NCBI GenBank assembly: GCA_047635375.1
Contig: JBLIKP010000015.1
Span: 1 to 33,101, forward strand
Direction: 5' to 3'
Origin: JBLIKP01 sp047635375
Lineage (GTDB): Bacteria; Bacteroidota; Bacteroidia; Sphingobacteriales; Sphingobacteriaceae
Length of the DNA: 33,101 nt
Below are positions 23,490 through 31,274 of this stretch, in pieces. The first letter of the stretch is position 1. Every line of letters begins with the position of its first letter. The notes beneath the pieces were generated by a model. The model was not told the DNA's origin and ran no database searches. It saw nothing but the letters and a program-made list of their open reading frames with translations. A program made the position numbers and the translations under genes.

Positions 23490-23900
23490 TTATTTTTCGC
23501 CTAAATATTCGACAAAATTACGATCGGTTTCGTAAAGTTTAATGCTGTGTAATTCGCCTCCCGGTATTTGGTGACAAAGTTCATCCCAGATTGCTATTGC
23601 TAGATTTTCAGTACTAGCCATTTTACCTTTCATGAATTCAACATCAAGATTTATGTTTCTATGGTCGATTTTATCAACCACATACTTTTTAATTACTTGG
23701 CTTAGTTCCTTTAGATCGGCGACATAGCCAGTATCAGGATCAGGGGTTCCCTTAACCGTCACATAAAGATTGTAATTGTGCCCGTGAAAATTTTCGTAAG
23801 CGCACTTACCAAAAACCTCCAAGTTTTTTTCTTTACTCCAATTTGGATTATATAATTTGTGAGCGGCATTAAAGTGCTCAACGCGAGTGATGTAAATCAT
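23490..23900 (-). CDS. 6-pyruvoyl-tetrahydropterin synthase / 6-carboxytetrahydropterin synthase family
   Basis: The 136-residue enzyme uses the product of GTP cyclohydrolase I. Zinc ligands are H14 (F-N-A-A-H), H39 and H41; the catalytic Cys is C33 in F-G-K-C-A-Y-E-N-F-H-G-H-N-Y. The D-H-R-N-I-N and T-E-N-L-A-I-A-I-W segments are also conserved. The Cys-to-His spacing is C-X5-H-G-H, described for the biopterin-type PTPS-II group, rather than C-X3-H-G-H of QueD. The insert and T-G-Y-V-A-D-L segment recall animal PTPS. It could therefore make 6-pyruvoyl-tetrahydropterin rather than the queuosine intermediate; automatic annotation as queD is likely but uncertain. It is the first gene of a pair with folE. 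Confidence 0.9.
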   Translation of the reverse strand: MIYITRVEHFNAAHKLYNPNWSKEKNLEVFGKCAYENFHGHNYNLYVTVKGTPDPDTGYVADLKELSQVIKKYVVDKIDHRNINLDVEFMKGKMASTENLAIAIWDELCHQIPGGELHSIKLYETDRNFVEYLGEK

Positions 23901-23937
23901 AGTTATATTATGACAGCTAATTTCCCTTTAATGTTTG

Positions 23938-23973
23938 CAAATATAGGTAAATTGCGCTTCCTATGAATCAAAA
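23938..23973 (-). promoter_or_regulatory. Putative promoter of the PTPS-folE pair
   Basis: On the minus strand TTTTG (23973-23969) is followed after 23 bases by TATATTTG (23945-23938), an exact TAnnTTTG -7 box. Transcription would begin near 23932, about 30 bases before the PTPS ATG at 23900. The upstream element lies inside the start of the divergent mqnB gene. Confidence 0.5.
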
Positions 23974-24658
23974 TAGACATGGATTAGTAAGGGAAAATGT
24001 GGAAGGAAAGTTTTTGATCCTTGCCGCTACCGAAATGGAGTTACCTGAATTTCTGAAAAATCAAGATCAAAATGAAAATTCAACCTTTGTTGGCGGAATT
24101 TGTGGTGTTGGATTGGTGAATACAACATTTAATCTAACCCGAATTTTAGCCCAAAACAAAGGAATTCTTGGAGTAATAAATATTGGGATTGCAGGCTCGT
24201 TTGACTCCAGTTTGAAAATTGGGGAAATCGTTAATGTGGAAAGTGATTTTTTCGGCGACATTGGAGCAGAAACTTCTGACGGACCACTTGATTTATTTGA
24301 AATGGACCTTGAAAAGGAAGATGATTTCCCTTACCTCGGTGGGGTGCTCTACGCCGATTTAGAAGAATTTGATTTTTTACCTTTAAGCGCACTGCCATTT
24401 GCAAAGGGAATGACGGTTGCACAAGCTTCAGGAACCATTCAGACCATAGATTCTTTGGTGGGTAAGTATGACCCTAAAATAGAATCGATGGAGGGTGCTG
24501 CAGTTTTCTATACTTGTAAGCAGATGGGAATTCCTGTAGTTCAAATCAGATCTATATCCAATATGGTAACCGCAAGGAATAAGGAAGAATGGGACGTTCC
24601 ACTTGCATTAGAAAACCTCCATATCTTTCTGGAGGAGGCTCTTAAATCTGATTTTTAA
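23963..24658 (+). CDS. mqnB: Futalosine hydrolase
   Basis: MqnB splits futalosine into hypoxanthine (from the inosine part) and dehypoxanthine futalosine in the futalosine route to menaquinone. The 231-residue protein has the nucleoside phosphorylase/MTAN fold pattern: an early I-L-A-A-T-E-M-E-L, then G-I-C-G-V-G, V-I-N-I-G-I-A-G-S-F and the C-terminal S-M-E177-G-A-A-V-F-Y plus I-R-S-I-S-N. E177 is the usual ribose-binding/catalytic Glu. The assignment over other MTAN relatives rests mainly on the neighbour mqnD, whose ATG shares a base with this stop (TAATG at 24656-24660). The N-terminus may be shorter, since a GTG at 23999 gives the conserved VEGKFLILAATEMEL start. Confidence 0.9.
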   Translation: MNQNRHGLVRENVEGKFLILAATEMELPEFLKNQDQNENSTFVGGICGVGLVNTTFNLTRILAQNKGILGVINIGIAGSFDSSLKIGEIVNVESDFFGDIGAETSDGPLDLFEMDLEKEDDFPYLGGVLYADLEEFDFLPLSALPFAKGMTVAQASGTIQTIDSLVGKYDPKIESMEGAAVFYTCKQMGIPVVQIRSISNMVTARNKEEWDVPLALENLHIFLEEALKSDF

Positions 24659-25503
24659 TGAGAAAAGAAATTACCTTAGGATTTTCTCCATGCCCAAACG
24701 ATACCTATATTTTTGATGCATTGGTCAATGGTAAAATGGATACTAAAGGGTATTGCTTTAAACCGATTCTTGCCGACGTAGAGGAATTGAATAATTGGGC
24801 CGCTCAAGGAAAGTTGGACGTTACCAAAATTAGTTACAACGCGCTTGGTCATTTGACCCAAAATTACTCGTTGCTTAGAAGTGGTAGTGCATTAGGCCGT
24901 GGGTGTGGTCCGCTTTTAATAAGTAAGGAAGAGTTAGTGTTTAATCAGGAAATCTTATCGGATTTAGAAATAGCCATTCCAGGAAATATGACCACGGCTA
25001 ATTTTCTTTTAATGCATGCGCTACCTAAAGCGATGAAGAAAAAAGAGTTTCTATTCTCCGAGATTGAGGGGATTGTTAATCGCGGAGAAACTTCACTTGG
25101 GGTAATTATCCATGAAAATAGATTTACCTATAAAGACAATGGATTAAAATTAGTGGTTGATTTGGGAGCACATTGGGAGAAAACTACAAAAATGCCAATC
25201 CCTTTGGGTGGAATAGTGGCCAATAACTCACTATCTGCAAACGAACAAAGAGAGATTAGCCAACTCATCCTCGAAAGCATTGAGATAGCCAATAAAAATC
25301 CTTCTGACAGTTTTAACTATCGCAAAGAACATTCGGCAGAGATGGATGAGGCTGTGATGCGAAGTCATATTGACCTTTATGTAAACAAATTCTCTATTGA
25401 TCTTGGAGAAGAAGGTGAAAAGGCTGTGAATTTCTTCATAAATAGGGGAGTAGAAAAAGGAATTTTCCCTAAAAACTCTAAATTGAACATTGTAAAATAT
25501 TAA
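24658..25503 (+). CDS. mqnD: 1,4-dihydroxy-6-naphthoate synthase
   Basis: MqnD converts cyclic dehypoxanthine futalosine to 1,4-dihydroxy-6-naphthoate, a late step of the futalosine menaquinone pathway. The 281-residue protein opens with the family signature F-S-P-C-P-N-D-T (9-16) and contains D-V-T-K-I-S-Y-N-A-L-G. H152 in G-V-I-I-H-E-N-R-F-T-Y is a likely catalytic His. It belongs to the periplasmic-binding-protein-like fold group. It is coupled to mqnB by a one-base overlap and followed two bases later by hldD. Menaquinol from this pathway is the expected electron donor for the act complex encoded upstream. Confidence 0.95.
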   Translation: MRKEITLGFSPCPNDTYIFDALVNGKMDTKGYCFKPILADVEELNNWAAQGKLDVTKISYNALGHLTQNYSLLRSGSALGRGCGPLLISKEELVFNQEILSDLEIAIPGNMTTANFLLMHALPKAMKKKEFLFSEIEGIVNRGETSLGVIIHENRFTYKDNGLKLVVDLGAHWEKTTKMPIPLGGIVANNSLSANEQREISQLILESIEIANKNPSDSFNYRKEHSAEMDEAVMRSHIDLYVNKFSIDLGEEGEKAVNFFINRGVEKGIFPKNSKLNIVKY

Positions 25504-25505
25504 AA

Positions 25506-26471
25506 ATGATAGTAGTTACTGGAGCCGCAGGGTTTATTGGATCATATTTAGTCGGATTATTAAATGCTAACCGATTTTTTGATGTAGTAGCCGTCGATGA
25601 TTTTTCTTTTCCTGAAAAGAATAAAAATCTTGAGGGAAGGTCCTTGACTGAAAAAGTGGAACGCGAGAATTTTGACCAGTGGTTGGATAAAAATCATGAG
25701 CAGGTACAATTCATTTTCCACCTTGGCGCGAGGACTGATACTACTGAATTTGATAAATCTATTTTTGATAAGCTTAATCTAAACTATAGTAAAATGGTTT
25801 GGGAAAAGTGTATTAATTATGGCTTGCCTCTAGTATATGCAAGCAGCGCTGCTACCTACGGTGAAGGTGAATTAGGATACGATGATAATCATTCAATTGT
25901 TAATTCATTAAAGCCATTAAATCCTTACGGAGAGTCAAAAAATGATTTTGATAAATGGGTGCTTTCTCAAAATGAAAGCCCTTATTTCTGGGCAGGTTTA
26001 AAATTCTTCAACGTTTACGGCCCAAACGAATTCCACAAGGGAAGAATGGCATCGGTGATTTTTCATGCCTTCCATCAAATTAATCAATCAGGAAAGATGA
26101 AGCTTTTCAAATCGCATCGCCCCGATTTTGGGGATGGTGAGCAAAGTCGGGACTTTGTCTATGTGAGGGATTTATGTGAGGTGTGCTTTTTTCTTATGAA
26201 CCATAGAAAGGACTCTGGTATTTATAATATGGGGGCTGGGAAAGCAAGGAGTTTTAACGCATTAGTAAATGCAACATTTGCAGCGATGGATAAACGGTCT
26301 GAAATTGAATATATCCCAACACCAGAAGATATTAGAGATAAATATCAATATTTCACAGAGGCCAATATGGCCAAAATCAGAAAGATTGGCTATGATAAAC
26401 CTTTTACCTCTTTAGAAGATGGCGTGAAGGATTATGTTCAAAATTATCTTATCCCTAACAAATACTTTTAG
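25506..26471 (+). CDS. hldD: ADP-L-glycero-D-manno-heptose-6-epimerase
   Basis: HldD epimerises ADP-heptose for the lipopolysaccharide core. The 321-residue protein is an extended short-chain dehydrogenase with a Rossmann G6-A-A-G9-F-I-G12 NAD(P) loop, A-R-T-D-T-T-E, Y-A-S-S-A-A-T-Y-G and catalytic Y141-X3-K145 (N-P-Y-G-E-S-K). F-F-N-V-Y-G-P-N-E-F-H-K-G-R-M-A-S is characteristic of HldD rather than of UDP-galactose epimerases. It starts two bases after the mqnD stop and ends one base before the stop of the convergent receptor gene, so no terminator fits between them. Confidence 0.93.
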   Translation: MIVVTGAAGFIGSYLVGLLNANRFFDVVAVDDFSFPEKNKNLEGRSLTEKVERENFDQWLDKNHEQVQFIFHLGARTDTTEFDKSIFDKLNLNYSKMVWEKCINYGLPLVYASSAATYGEGELGYDDNHSIVNSLKPLNPYGESKNDFDKWVLSQNESPYFWAGLKFFNVYGPNEFHKGRMASVIFHAFHQINQSGKMKLFKSHRPDFGDGEQSRDFVYVRDLCEVCFFLMNHRKDSGIYNMGAGKARSFNALVNATFAAMDKRSEIEYIPTPEDIRDKYQYFTEANMAKIRKIGYDKPFTSLEDGVKDYVQNYLIPNKYF

Positions 26472-26472
26472 C

Positions 26473-28920
26473 CTACATATCGAAGTCGCCACCGCCGCCG
26501 CCGTTGCCGTTGCTGCCACCTCTACGTGATTGACGCTCTGTTTTTCCAAATCGCCAGCTAAAGGATAACTGTGCTACACGTGATTGCCAAAATCTTGTGC
26601 CCTCTTGGTAGAAGTCTGTTCCTTCTGAAAAGTAGGAGAATCTCCGTGTGTTAAATACATCCCTTACATTGAATGAAAGAGTGGCTTTATTTTTCATTAA
26701 GGTGCGTTTTACGGCAATATCAATATTATACATTGCCTTCATTCCGCCTTGAGCGAAAGGTCTACCTGATCTATAATTTCCGGTTAGTTGCATATCCCAT
26801 TTACGGTTTATGGTAAATGAATTTTGCATCTTTCCACTATAAGCAAAACCTCTGGTGTTTAAGTCGGTTTCGACGTTTGAAGCGTCTACAAGGTTTTCAT
26901 ATAGGTTTAAGGATGTATTGGTTTGCCACCATTTGAAAAATTGTTTCATGGCGATAAGTTCAATACCATAATTTGTGGCGCTTGTTAGGTTTTCATAGGT
27001 TAGCACGGAAACTCCATCTTCTCTAATCCTTCTGAAACGGGTAATTACGTCGGTGGTGCGGCGATAGTAAACTGAACTTGTAAAGGTTATGTCGTCGCTG
27101 TAAAGCCCGTAGCTAAATTCATAGGCATTTGTATATTCAGGGTCTAAATCTGGATTTCCAACACGAATATTTTGTGGATCGTCATAATCGGTAAATGGGT
27201 TTAAACTTCTTAAAGAAGGTCTGTTTATCCTGCGTGAATAACTTATTTGATATTGGTTTTTGTCGTCCAATTTGTAGTTTAAATGCCCGCTTGGAAAAAA
27301 ACTGAAGTAATCATTTGGAAACTGTTCTTTGGTGGTGATAAGCTCAGAATTGGTGAAAGCTTGCTCAGCCCGAAGGCCCACTTGTAGACCTAACGGCCCT
27401 AATCGTGTGGTTAGAATCCCGTAGGAGGCTAGAATTTTTTCTCCGTAAATAAACCGATTAATTAAATTGGTATCAGGTGAAAACGAGGTAGAGTTTGAAT
27501 CTTGACTTTCACTATAAAAATCATTGTCGACCGTTCTATCCGATGCTTTCAAGCCGATTTCAAATTTTTGATCTTTTCCTAAAGGATGGATGTAGTCGAT
27601 TTGGCCAATTGCCACGGTATTACTATTGTCTTGGATGTTCTGTTGAAAGCTATTTGCCACAGATTCATCATCAACATAATTGCCAAAGGCCGCAGTTTCG
27701 TATTCATCCCCTTTCGACAAGGAAACATTAGCGGTTAGTTTACGATTTGGCTGAGCGTAATCTCTTGAATAGTTCACATTGAAATCGTAGGTTTTGTCCG
27801 TACCATTTTCTTCCCCACTTCGTGAATATGGAATTCCTTCGAATCTAAAATTGTTCTTTTCTAAATAATTAATTTCTTCCTCGCTTTTAGAATCTCTTAG
27901 ATTTATTCCTCCTGAAAATCCTATGGTATTTTTTGGAGAAATGAAAAAATCGGCACCAGCCTTGATGCTGTGATTATCTGAAAATCGCTTGCTTTCGTCA
28001 GTTTGATCAAGAATAAAAGTAGTGTCGTTGGAATAGATCTCACGATGAGAAATCCCGCCTCCTGGTCTGTCGCTGTGGCGAAAGCTGTAGTTTGAATAGA
28101 TGTTGGACTTATCGTTTCGTCGTGCAATATTTGCTGAAAAATTGGCCTTTTCCCAAGTCCCAACTCCTGCAGAAATTCCGCCGTTTATACCTTCTCTTTT
28201 ATTCTTTTTTAGGACGATGTTAATTATTCCAGACATCCCGTCCGGGTCATATTTCGCTGAAGGGTTCGTGATTACCTCAATGTTCTCTATTGATTCGGAG
28301 GGAAGTTGTTTTAAAATTTCAGCTCGACTGCCACCAGAAATCGTGGAAGGTCTCCCATCCACAAGAATAGTGACGTTTCCACTTCCGCGCAAGCTTACAT
28401 TTCCATCAATATCAACATCAACTGAGGGGATTTGGGTTAGGACATCAGAAGCGCTTCCGCCGGTAGCCGTTGCAACCTGCCCCACATTATAAACTTTCCT
28501 GTCTATACCATTTTGAACGAAAGTTTTTTGTGCAGTTACATCAACAGCTTCAAGCATTTCGGTTTTAGGGATTAGGACAATTTCATCGGCAGAAATCTCC
28601 CAATCTTTGGGAGAAATAATATAGGGCTTTGAGTCTACAGAGGAAAAGCCCAAAAAAGTTGCTCTAATTATATACTTACCAGGGGCAAGGTCGGTGATTT
28701 GATAATATCCTTTTTTATTGGATAGACTTCCACCCTTTATTGAAGAGTCCCCAAGGTTAACAGCTGCCACTGATGCGAATTCTAAGCCCTGGCTTAAGGA
28801 TTTATCGATTATAGAACCAGAGATTTTTCCGTTTTTTGGAATAAAAGAACCGTTTGATTTTTGCGCGAAAGTTGCAGATGAAATCAATAGAACGGAAAGA
28901 AAAACGAGGTATTTGTTCAT
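26473..28920 (-). CDS. TonB-dependent-receptor-like outer-membrane beta-barrel protein
   Basis: The 815-residue protein has a signal peptide (1-19, A-T-F-A-Q), then a CarboxypepD_reg-like domain (~34-115, with KISGSIIDK, GYYQITDLAPGKYIIRATFLGF). A TonB plug domain (~125-240, with L-T-Q-I-P-S-V-D-V-D, G-N-V-T-I-L-V-D-G-R-P-S, N-I-E-V-I-T-N-P-S-A-K-Y-D-P-D-G) and an OMP_b-brl_3-type barrel (~250-795) follow. The C-terminus ends in a Gly/Asn-rich tail (R-R-G-G-S-N-G-N-G-G) instead of the barrel's last aromatic, so the tail extends past the final strand S-F-S-W-R-F. The substrate is unknown; no SusD partner is adjacent. A perfect 16-bp inverted repeat covers its likely promoter. Confidence 0.9.
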   Translation of the reverse strand: MNKYLVFLSVLLISSATFAQKSNGSFIPKNGKISGSIIDKSLSQGLEFASVAAVNLGDSSIKGGSLSNKKGYYQITDLAPGKYIIRATFLGFSSVDSKPYIISPKDWEISADEIVLIPKTEMLEAVDVTAQKTFVQNGIDRKVYNVGQVATATGGSASDVLTQIPSVDVDIDGNVSLRGSGNVTILVDGRPSTISGGSRAEILKQLPSESIENIEVITNPSAKYDPDGMSGIINIVLKKNKREGINGGISAGVGTWEKANFSANIARRNDKSNIYSNYSFRHSDRPGGGISHREIYSNDTTFILDQTDESKRFSDNHSIKAGADFFISPKNTIGFSGGINLRDSKSEEEINYLEKNNFRFEGIPYSRSGEENGTDKTYDFNVNYSRDYAQPNRKLTANVSLSKGDEYETAAFGNYVDDESVANSFQQNIQDNSNTVAIGQIDYIHPLGKDQKFEIGLKASDRTVDNDFYSESQDSNSTSFSPDTNLINRFIYGEKILASYGILTTRLGPLGLQVGLRAEQAFTNSELITTKEQFPNDYFSFFPSGHLNYKLDDKNQYQISYSRRINRPSLRSLNPFTDYDDPQNIRVGNPDLDPEYTNAYEFSYGLYSDDITFTSSVYYRRTTDVITRFRRIREDGVSVLTYENLTSATNYGIELIAMKQFFKWWQTNTSLNLYENLVDASNVETDLNTRGFAYSGKMQNSFTINRKWDMQLTGNYRSGRPFAQGGMKAMYNIDIAVKRTLMKNKATLSFNVRDVFNTRRFSYFSEGTDFYQEGTRFWQSRVAQLSFSWRFGKTERQSRRGGSNGNGGGGGDFDM

Positions 28921-28940
28921 TATTTTATAACCCTTTGGGA

Positions 28941-28977
28941 TTTGTGAAAATTAAAAGAGGGTTTTAATTTTCACAAA
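28941..28977. repeat. Perfect 16-bp inverted repeat upstream of the receptor gene, possible operator
   Basis: TTTGTGAAAATTAAAA (28941-28956) is the exact reverse complement of TTTTAATTTTCACAAA (28962-28977), separated by GAGGG. It lies 20 bases upstream of the receptor ATG. The outer end of one arm is the TTTG of the -7 box TATCTTTG on the minus strand. There is no T-tract beyond either arm, and the stem is AT-rich, which argues against a terminator. A dimeric regulator covering the promoter, or a 5' leader hairpin, are the two readings. Confidence 0.7.
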
Positions 28978-28981
28978 GATA
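28974..28981 (-). promoter_or_regulatory. Putative -7 box of the receptor gene
   Basis: On the minus strand TATCTTTG matches TAnnTTTG exactly, with transcription expected to begin within the inverted repeat about 40-50 bases before the ATG at 28920. No TTG element was found at the right upstream distance, so the promoter may depend on an activator or may be weak. Confidence 0.4.
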
Positions 28982-29031
28982 AGGGTATCCCATGTAAGGA
29001 TTAAATAAGATGATGTAACTTATTTAATGTG

Positions 29032-29229
29032 TTATAAAGCTTCCCTTCGTCTAAGGGTTGAAAAAGGGTGCGTGGAAACAAAATCTACTACTCCCATAGG
29101 GTTAATTTTAGCGTATTGTCGTAAGCTCCAGCCAATGGCTTTTTTAATAAAAAAGTCTTGTTCATTAATTAAAGTGAGGAAGTCTTCGCGTGTCTTCTCC
29201 CTGTAAAATAGCTGATAAATCCATTTTAA
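29032..29229 (-). pseudogene. Remnant of an AlkD-type DNA alkylation repair gene (3' end only)
   Basis: Reading the minus strand from 29229 to the TAA at 29032 gives 65 sense codons without an initiator in a family position. The frame contains W-I-Y-Q-L-F-Y-R-E-K-T-R-E-D-F, then D-F-F-I-K-K-A-I-G-W-S-L-R-Q-Y-A-K-I-N-P and ends F-S-T-L-R-R-R-E-A-L. This is the C-terminal signature of DNA alkylation repair (PF08713, AlkD-like HEAT-repeat glycosylase) proteins, normally ~220-240 residues long. The similarity starts exactly after the stop of the PIG-L-like gene (29226), and no N-terminal part is visible upstream on this strand. It is therefore a truncated remnant, not an intact gene. Wobble positions still look coding, suggesting recent loss. 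Confidence 0.8.
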
Positions 29230-29936
29230 GGAAGTTTTTCTAGAAGCTGGGTTAAATTTGGTTCATGTCGCTCATTATAAAAAGAAAGATGAATTTTGTT
29301 TGGACTTGGAGAGAAAATGTTCCATTCAACTAGACTGTCTCCATAGATTTTCCATACATGGTCCATAGCCTCTAAAGCACCTGGGTTAAAACTAATTTTT
29401 GCGTCTATTTTTTTTCCAGGAGTAATAAAAATATTTGGTAATCCTGAGGATGCTGGGTAGGATAGATAGGCTATTCTTCTTGGTTTTTTTGCTGTGGAAT
29501 CCAATCTTTCGATGGCCATTTTCGATGCAAGGTGGGTAATATGATGATCTGACTTTCCATTTACTCCATCTAAAGGAAAAGTCACAATTACATCTGGACC
29601 AAATTTCTTTATTACAGCGGCAATACTATCAGCGATTTGTGCTTTTGGATAGTCCCTTAAACGACTATTAGCAAAAGGGATAGATTTTAAATGTTCAGCA
29701 CCTATTATTTGATTAATCCTTCGCAGTGAAGGAGTTAAGGCGTCAGTGGTTAAATAAAGTAAATAGGATTCTTGTTTGAAATTTGTTTGGTTGTTAATCA
29801 ATGCTGCTGGGCCGATTAATTCGTCGCCTGAGTGAGAAAGAATGTATAATACACGCTTGTTCTCATTTTCTGTTTGACCACAAGAAGCTACAGTTAATGC
29901 TGATAATAAGAGTAAAAGGTGAAGGTGATTTTTCAT
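29226..29936 (-). CDS. PIG-L-like deacetylase family lipoprotein, catalytic Asp replaced
   Basis: The 236-residue protein has a lipoprotein signal (lipobox V-A-S-C19) and a Rossmann-like PIG-L/LmbE domain. PIG-L enzymes remove N-acetyl groups from GlcNAc-type substrates using zinc bound by the A-H-P-D-D-E motif and a downstream His. Here the first motif is S-H35-S-G37-D38-E39. The two presumed zinc ligands (H35, D38) remain, but the first Asp, the general base, is Gly and Pro is Ser. The downstream motif G-K-S-D130-H131-H keeps the third ligand. Other family segments are I-G-A-E-H-L and F-G-P-D-V-I-V-T-F-P-L-D-G. The protein may be a non-catalytic or altered-activity member. It starts two bases after the NHL-repeat gene's stop and is probably co-transcribed with it. 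Confidence 0.82.
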   Translation of the reverse strand: MKNHLHLLLLLSALTVASCGQTENENKRVLYILSHSGDELIGPAALINNQTNFKQESYLLYLTTDALTPSLRRINQIIGAEHLKSIPFANSRLRDYPKAQIADSIAAVIKKFGPDVIVTFPLDGVNGKSDHHITHLASKMAIERLDSTAKKPRRIAYLSYPASSGLPNIFITPGKKIDAKISFNPGALEAMDHVWKIYGDSLVEWNIFSPSPNKIHLSFYNERHEPNLTQLLEKLP

Positions 29937-29938
29937 AT

Positions 29939-31252
29939 TTAATTTTTAATCAGCTTTTTAGAAACACCGTTGATTGTTAAAATATATATTCCTTTTGACA
30001 ACGAATTTAGTCTAATATAACCATTTTCTTCAATGATTGGTGGAGCAACTATTTTACCAAAAACTGTACTTATTTTTATTTCATTTAAATCTAGATTTAA
30101 GCCATTCAGGAATATCCCATCTCTGGTTGGGTTTGGGTAGAAGCTGAATGTTTCAGGCGTAACGGGGCTTAAATTTGTAGAAGTCTGTTTCTCAGAAATT
30201 AACCGAATGGCATGATTGTTAAAATCTACCACATAAAGAGAGTCCCCGTTTGAAGTTGTTACTACACCTCTGGTATAACTAAATCTTGCCTTGTTTGCTT
30301 CTCCATCAGAATATCCCTGTACAGAACCGGCAATTGTAGAAACCGAATCGTTGGATAATTTTCGGACGAGGCTGTTAAATGTATCGCCAATATAAATATT
30401 ACCTTTTCCATCGAGACAAACTTCAGTAGGTGTATGTAATGTTGCTTGAGAAACATGCCCGTTATCTTGACTGCCATTGTTTTGTCCTGTCGGGCCGCTT
30501 CCCACAACAGTGCTTACATTTTGAGTCGTATCAATTTTTCTAATCCTATGGTTAAATGGATCGGCGACATAAATATTATCATTACCATCTATTGCTAATC
30601 CACTTGGTGTGTAAAACCTTGCTGAATCTGCCTTTCCATCAACATAATCACCCACACTTTGAACTCCACGATTTTCGCCTCCTCCTGCGAAGGTGGTTAC
30701 ATTTCCTAAGGGGTCAATTTTTCGAATTCGATGATTCCAGCTGTCGCCGACGTAAATATTTCCCTTTGAGTCAACAACTACACCACGAGGATAATTAAAT
30801 TGTGCTTGCGTTGAAATGGTGTCCTTAAATCCAGCTATACCTGTTCCGGCTACCGTGGTGACTTTTCCAGAAGTGTCAATTTTCCTGATTTTATGGTTAA
30901 GAAAATCGGCTACAAAAAGATTTCCAAATTTATCAAAGGCTACACCCGTTGAAGAGTTAAAAGTTGAGTTTAGGGCTGAGCTGTCTAAGGAGCCAGCAGC
31001 TCCAGTGCCTGCAAATATTGAAACATCACCGGCAGGTGTGATTTTCCTTATTAAGTTATTTCCTCCGTCGGCTACAAAAAGGTTACCCTTTGAATCTTTT
31101 GTGATTCCAAATGGGGAGTTAAATTGGGCTTTTTGTCCCATTCCGTTGTCTCTGCCAGGAGATCCATTTCCAGCAAATGTGGAGACTTCAAATTGAGAAA
31201 ATCCGAATAATGGGAATAGGAAAATTATTAAAATTAGGTTTAGACATTTCAT
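29939..31252 (-). CDS. Secreted NHL-repeat beta-propeller protein with T9SS sorting domain
   Basis: A signal peptide (1-19, ending L-F-G-F-S-Q) precedes about six NHL repeats (~25-355). Each has a core such as V-A-D-F-L-N-H-K-I-R-K-I-D plus a V-T-T-V-A-G-T-G segment, consistent with a six-bladed propeller. The C-terminal ~70 residues (F-S-F-Y-P-N-P-T-R-D-G-I-F ... K-G-I-Y-I-L-T-I-N-G ... K-L-I-K-N) form a type A T9SS sorting domain, so the protein should cross the outer membrane through type IX secretion and be surface-attached or released. NHL propellers usually bind proteins or glycans; no enzyme motif is visible. It lies 22 bases downstream of the phzF-like gene and 2 bases upstream of the PIG-L-like gene. 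Confidence 0.93.
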   Translation of the reverse strand: MKCLNLILIIFLFPLFGFSQFEVSTFAGNGSPGRDNGMGQKAQFNSPFGITKDSKGNLFVADGGNNLIRKITPAGDVSIFAGTGAAGSLDSSALNSTFNSSTGVAFDKFGNLFVADFLNHKIRKIDTSGKVTTVAGTGIAGFKDTISTQAQFNYPRGVVVDSKGNIYVGDSWNHRIRKIDPLGNVTTFAGGGENRGVQSVGDYVDGKADSARFYTPSGLAIDGNDNIYVADPFNHRIRKIDTTQNVSTVVGSGPTGQNNGSQDNGHVSQATLHTPTEVCLDGKGNIYIGDTFNSLVRKLSNDSVSTIAGSVQGYSDGEANKARFSYTRGVVTTSNGDSLYVVDFNNHAIRLISEKQTSTNLSPVTPETFSFYPNPTRDGIFLNGLNLDLNEIKISTVFGKIVAPPIIEENGYIRLNSLSKGIYILTINGVSKKLIKN

Positions 31253-31274
31253 TTTAGGGTTTTTTTAAGTGCTT

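Noticed and set aside
23929..23937. TAATGTTTG as the -7 box of mqnB
   Set aside because: It has three bases rather than two between TA and TTTG, and no suitable upstream TTG was seen.
28100..28492. Plus-strand ORF of 130 codons opposite the receptor gene
   Set aside because: It is antisense to the conserved plug domain, has no recognisable motif and its composition follows the opposite-strand gene.
29939..29944. Terminator between the NHL and PIG-L-like genes
   Set aside because: The genes are two bases apart and no hairpin with a T-tract fits.
30816..31196. Plus-strand ORF of 126 codons opposite the NHL gene
   Set aside because: Its apparent internal repeats simply mirror the NHL repeats on the coding strand.
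30300..31200. Tandem repeat array or CRISPR-like pattern
   Set aside because: The recurring GATTTTATGGTTAA-like pieces are the diverged coding repeats of the NHL propeller and are not exact direct repeats.
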